Part shown: positions 14,052 through 15,288 of the stretch, one piece after another
Position numbering within the stretch: the stretch's first letter is position 1
How the letters are laid out: the number at the start of each line of letters is the position of its first letter
Assembly: GCA_002715545.1 (NCBI GenBank)
Contig: PAZI01000058.1
Span: 1-15,288, forward strand
DNA length: 15,288 nt
Reading direction: 5' to 3'
From: Methanobacteriota archaeon
Lineage (GTDB): Archaea > Thermoplasmatota > Poseidoniia > Poseidoniales > SP79
Notes under the pieces: generated by a model
Databases searched by the model: none
Told to the model about the DNA's origin: nothing
The model's input: only the letters and a program-made list of their open reading frames with translations
Position numbers and translations under genes: made by a program

Positions 14052-15263
14052 TCAGGCCTTCCCTCTGCTTCTTGACCTCGGCATTCCGCCACGGTTCAAA
14101 ACGGCCGCGCCAAGAATCGCGATTATCACGCCAGAACTTAGTGGAGTCTCTCTCTCTGTGGCGTGTTCTTCTTTACAGTCGCAGGTTGGTGCCGGGCAAC
14201 CTTCTGCAACGTCTGCGTCATCCCCTTTGCACCAAGCATCGCAGAGTTTCGCTCCTTCTGAACAGTCGGTGAGGTTTCCATCAGATTCGATTCTCTTGCC
14301 ACTTTCATTGAGTTGTGAATCTGAATCATCACCTGTTGTCAAATTCACATCGGTCGTCTGGTCAGACCCGTTGCTGGATTTCGAATCATTGCTGTTATCC
14401 GAAGAGGGTATAGGGTCCGGAGCCTCGCCCTCTGGCCAATGTTCGGATCCATCCCATTCAACCCTGAACATGGCGGGCCACAATTTTCCGGTGATCCACA
14501 AGTCTGAGGCATCATAATCCCAAGCGATGCCGTTGAGGACATTCGCCTCCTGCTCTTCTTCGGATGTGAGTAGATTGGAGGCATCGAGGACCATCGATAC
14601 GTTCCCGGTATCGTTATCGATATCGAGGATGACGTCGTCAAACCAGACATTGGCGAGAATACGATTGCCGACGCATTCGAGTTCGTTCAGATTCGAGATG
14701 GGTGAACCGTTGAGTGTGACCTCGATAGTCCGCTCGATCGCGAAGGTATCTGGATTCCGGAATGCGATTGACGAGCTGCCGTTTGACATTGCTAGATGCT
14801 CTCCATTCCAACACAATCCCCACCCTTCACCTTCGTAGGTCAGGTCGCCGAGTTCTGCGAAGGTGCTGCGGTCATAGCGATGCACGATTCCAGCTTTCCA
14901 AGTCAGCACATACAGTGTTTCATTGACTAATGCGAGGCCTTCTGCGAACTCATCATCTGGCAGATCGATCGAACGGAGGATGCTGCCATCCTTGAGGTCC
15001 ACCTCGCGCAGAGTCGAATGGTTGTACAACCCTGTGCTCTCGTATAACGTATGATTCCAGATCAGGAAGCCTTGAGTGAAAGCTTGGTCATCATGTTCGA
15101 CACGTTCGAGAACGATGACTGGGGTTGTGGATTCATTGTCAGCGATGGAACGGCCCTGAACACCGGCCGCGCCGGCCGAGACAATCATCAACGTGAATAT
15201 CAGGAGGGCACTGAACACACTCCCTCTTCTCGACATCGCGTCCGAACGACGTTCCACGCCCAT
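14052..15263 (-). CDS. Secreted, membrane-anchored glutaminyl-peptide cyclotransferase
   Basis: Forms pyroglutamate at the N-terminus of peptides. Seen: an N-terminal signal (charged start then LLIFTLMIVSAGAAG, 20-34), then the bacterial/plant-type beta-propeller glutaminyl cyclase (about 48-272) with FTQG (62-65), YESTG (74-78), FAEGL (106-110), YEGEGWGL (143-150), LNELE (192-196), ANVWFDD (204-210), VLNGIAWD (242-249) and TGKLWP (258-263). After the enzyme comes a Ser/Asn/Asp-rich stalk (about 276-330) with several N-glycosylation sequons, a cluster of six Cys (334-363), a hydrophobic segment (about 376-390), and a basic end (RSRSRGKA). The protein is therefore tethered at its C-terminus. 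The start is uncertain: ATG 15263 or ATG 15236; the latter gives a more usual signal peptide. It is the first gene of the leftward run with the beta-sandwich membrane protein and tmk. Confidence 0.88.
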   Translation of the reverse strand: MGVERRSDAMSRRGSVFSALLIFTLMIVSAGAAGVQGRSIADNESTTPVIVLERVEHDDQAFTQGFLIWNHTLYESTGLYNHSTLREVDLKDGSILRSIDLPDDEFAEGLALVNETLYVLTWKAGIVHRYDRSTFAELGDLTYEGEGWGLCWNGEHLAMSNGSSSIAFRNPDTFAIERTIEVTLNGSPISNLNELECVGNRILANVWFDDVILDIDNDTGNVSMVLDASNLLTSEEEQEANVLNGIAWDYDASDLWITGKLWPAMFRVEWDGSEHWPEGEAPDPIPSSDNSNDSKSSNGSDQTTDVNLTTGDDSDSQLNESGKRIESDGNLTDCSEGAKLCDAWCKGDDADVAEGCPAPTCDCKEEHATERETPLSSGVIIAILGAAVLNRGGMPRSRSRGKA

Positions 15264-15288
15264 TAAGAACCATCACGATGGTGTGCAC

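Noticed and set aside
13850..14517. Plus-strand open frames across the membrane-protein/cyclase junction (140 and 170 codons)
   Set aside because: They run antisense to two well-supported genes and give Ser/Arg/Leu-rich translations with no recognisable domain.

Overview
The window is a gene-dense piece of an archaeal chromosome, probably a marine Euryarchaeon of the Thermoplasmata side (Marine Group II / Poseidoniales-like). The archaeal assignment rests on ribosomal protein S6e, translation initiation factor aIF2 gamma, an FCF1-type PIN protein, Orc1/Cdc6, DUF357, and archaeal-type ScpA/ScpB. A class II (bacterial-type) HMG-CoA reductase is known from Archaeoglobus and Thermoplasmatales and fits this placement. 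The lineage is inferred from gene content; no rRNA gene is present to prove it. GC is moderate. I see no tRNA, rRNA, CRISPR array, insertion sequence or prophage, and no gene-free stretch over 300 bases.

Layout. Positions 1-1269 (+) hold the 3' part of scpA and a complete scpB, the kleisin and winged-helix partners of SMC; scpB ends convergently, overlapping the 3' end of HMG-CoA reductase (1259-2554, -). Between HMG-CoA reductase and the next rightward gene lies a divergent control region (about 2555-2824) with an array of GTTAA motifs, including a 14-bp perfect palindrome. Positions 2825-6847 (+) are a compact four-gene run: an Orc1/Cdc6-like AAA+ protein with an altered P-loop and a C-terminal winged helix, a beta-propeller protein with a short helical tail, a DUF357 protein, and a canonical Orc1/Cdc6. 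The first three are joined by ATGA stop/start overlaps. Positions 6906-9157 (+) are the archaeal translation cluster rps6e - aIF2 gamma - FCF1-like PIN nuclease. An MFS exporter of the DHA1/Tet type (9225-10553, +) follows.

The right part has a ferritin-like protein (10580-10996, -) divergent from a DUF2085 membrane protein (11120-11875, +). A perfect inverted repeat lies just upstream of the ferritin start. A leftward three-gene run (15263 to 11880) then encodes a membrane-anchored glutaminyl-peptide cyclotransferase, a membrane protein with an extracytoplasmic carboxypeptidase-regulatory-like beta-sandwich, and a thymidylate kinase with an extra C-terminal domain of about 200 residues.

The most unusual part is 2555-6847. 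There a putative DNA-binding, possibly ATPase-deficient ORC paralogue, a propeller protein, DUF357 and a canonical replication initiator appear to form one unit behind a motif-rich control region. This could be a replication-initiation module or an autoregulated locus. That reading is inference from gene order and motifs, not a demonstrated function.
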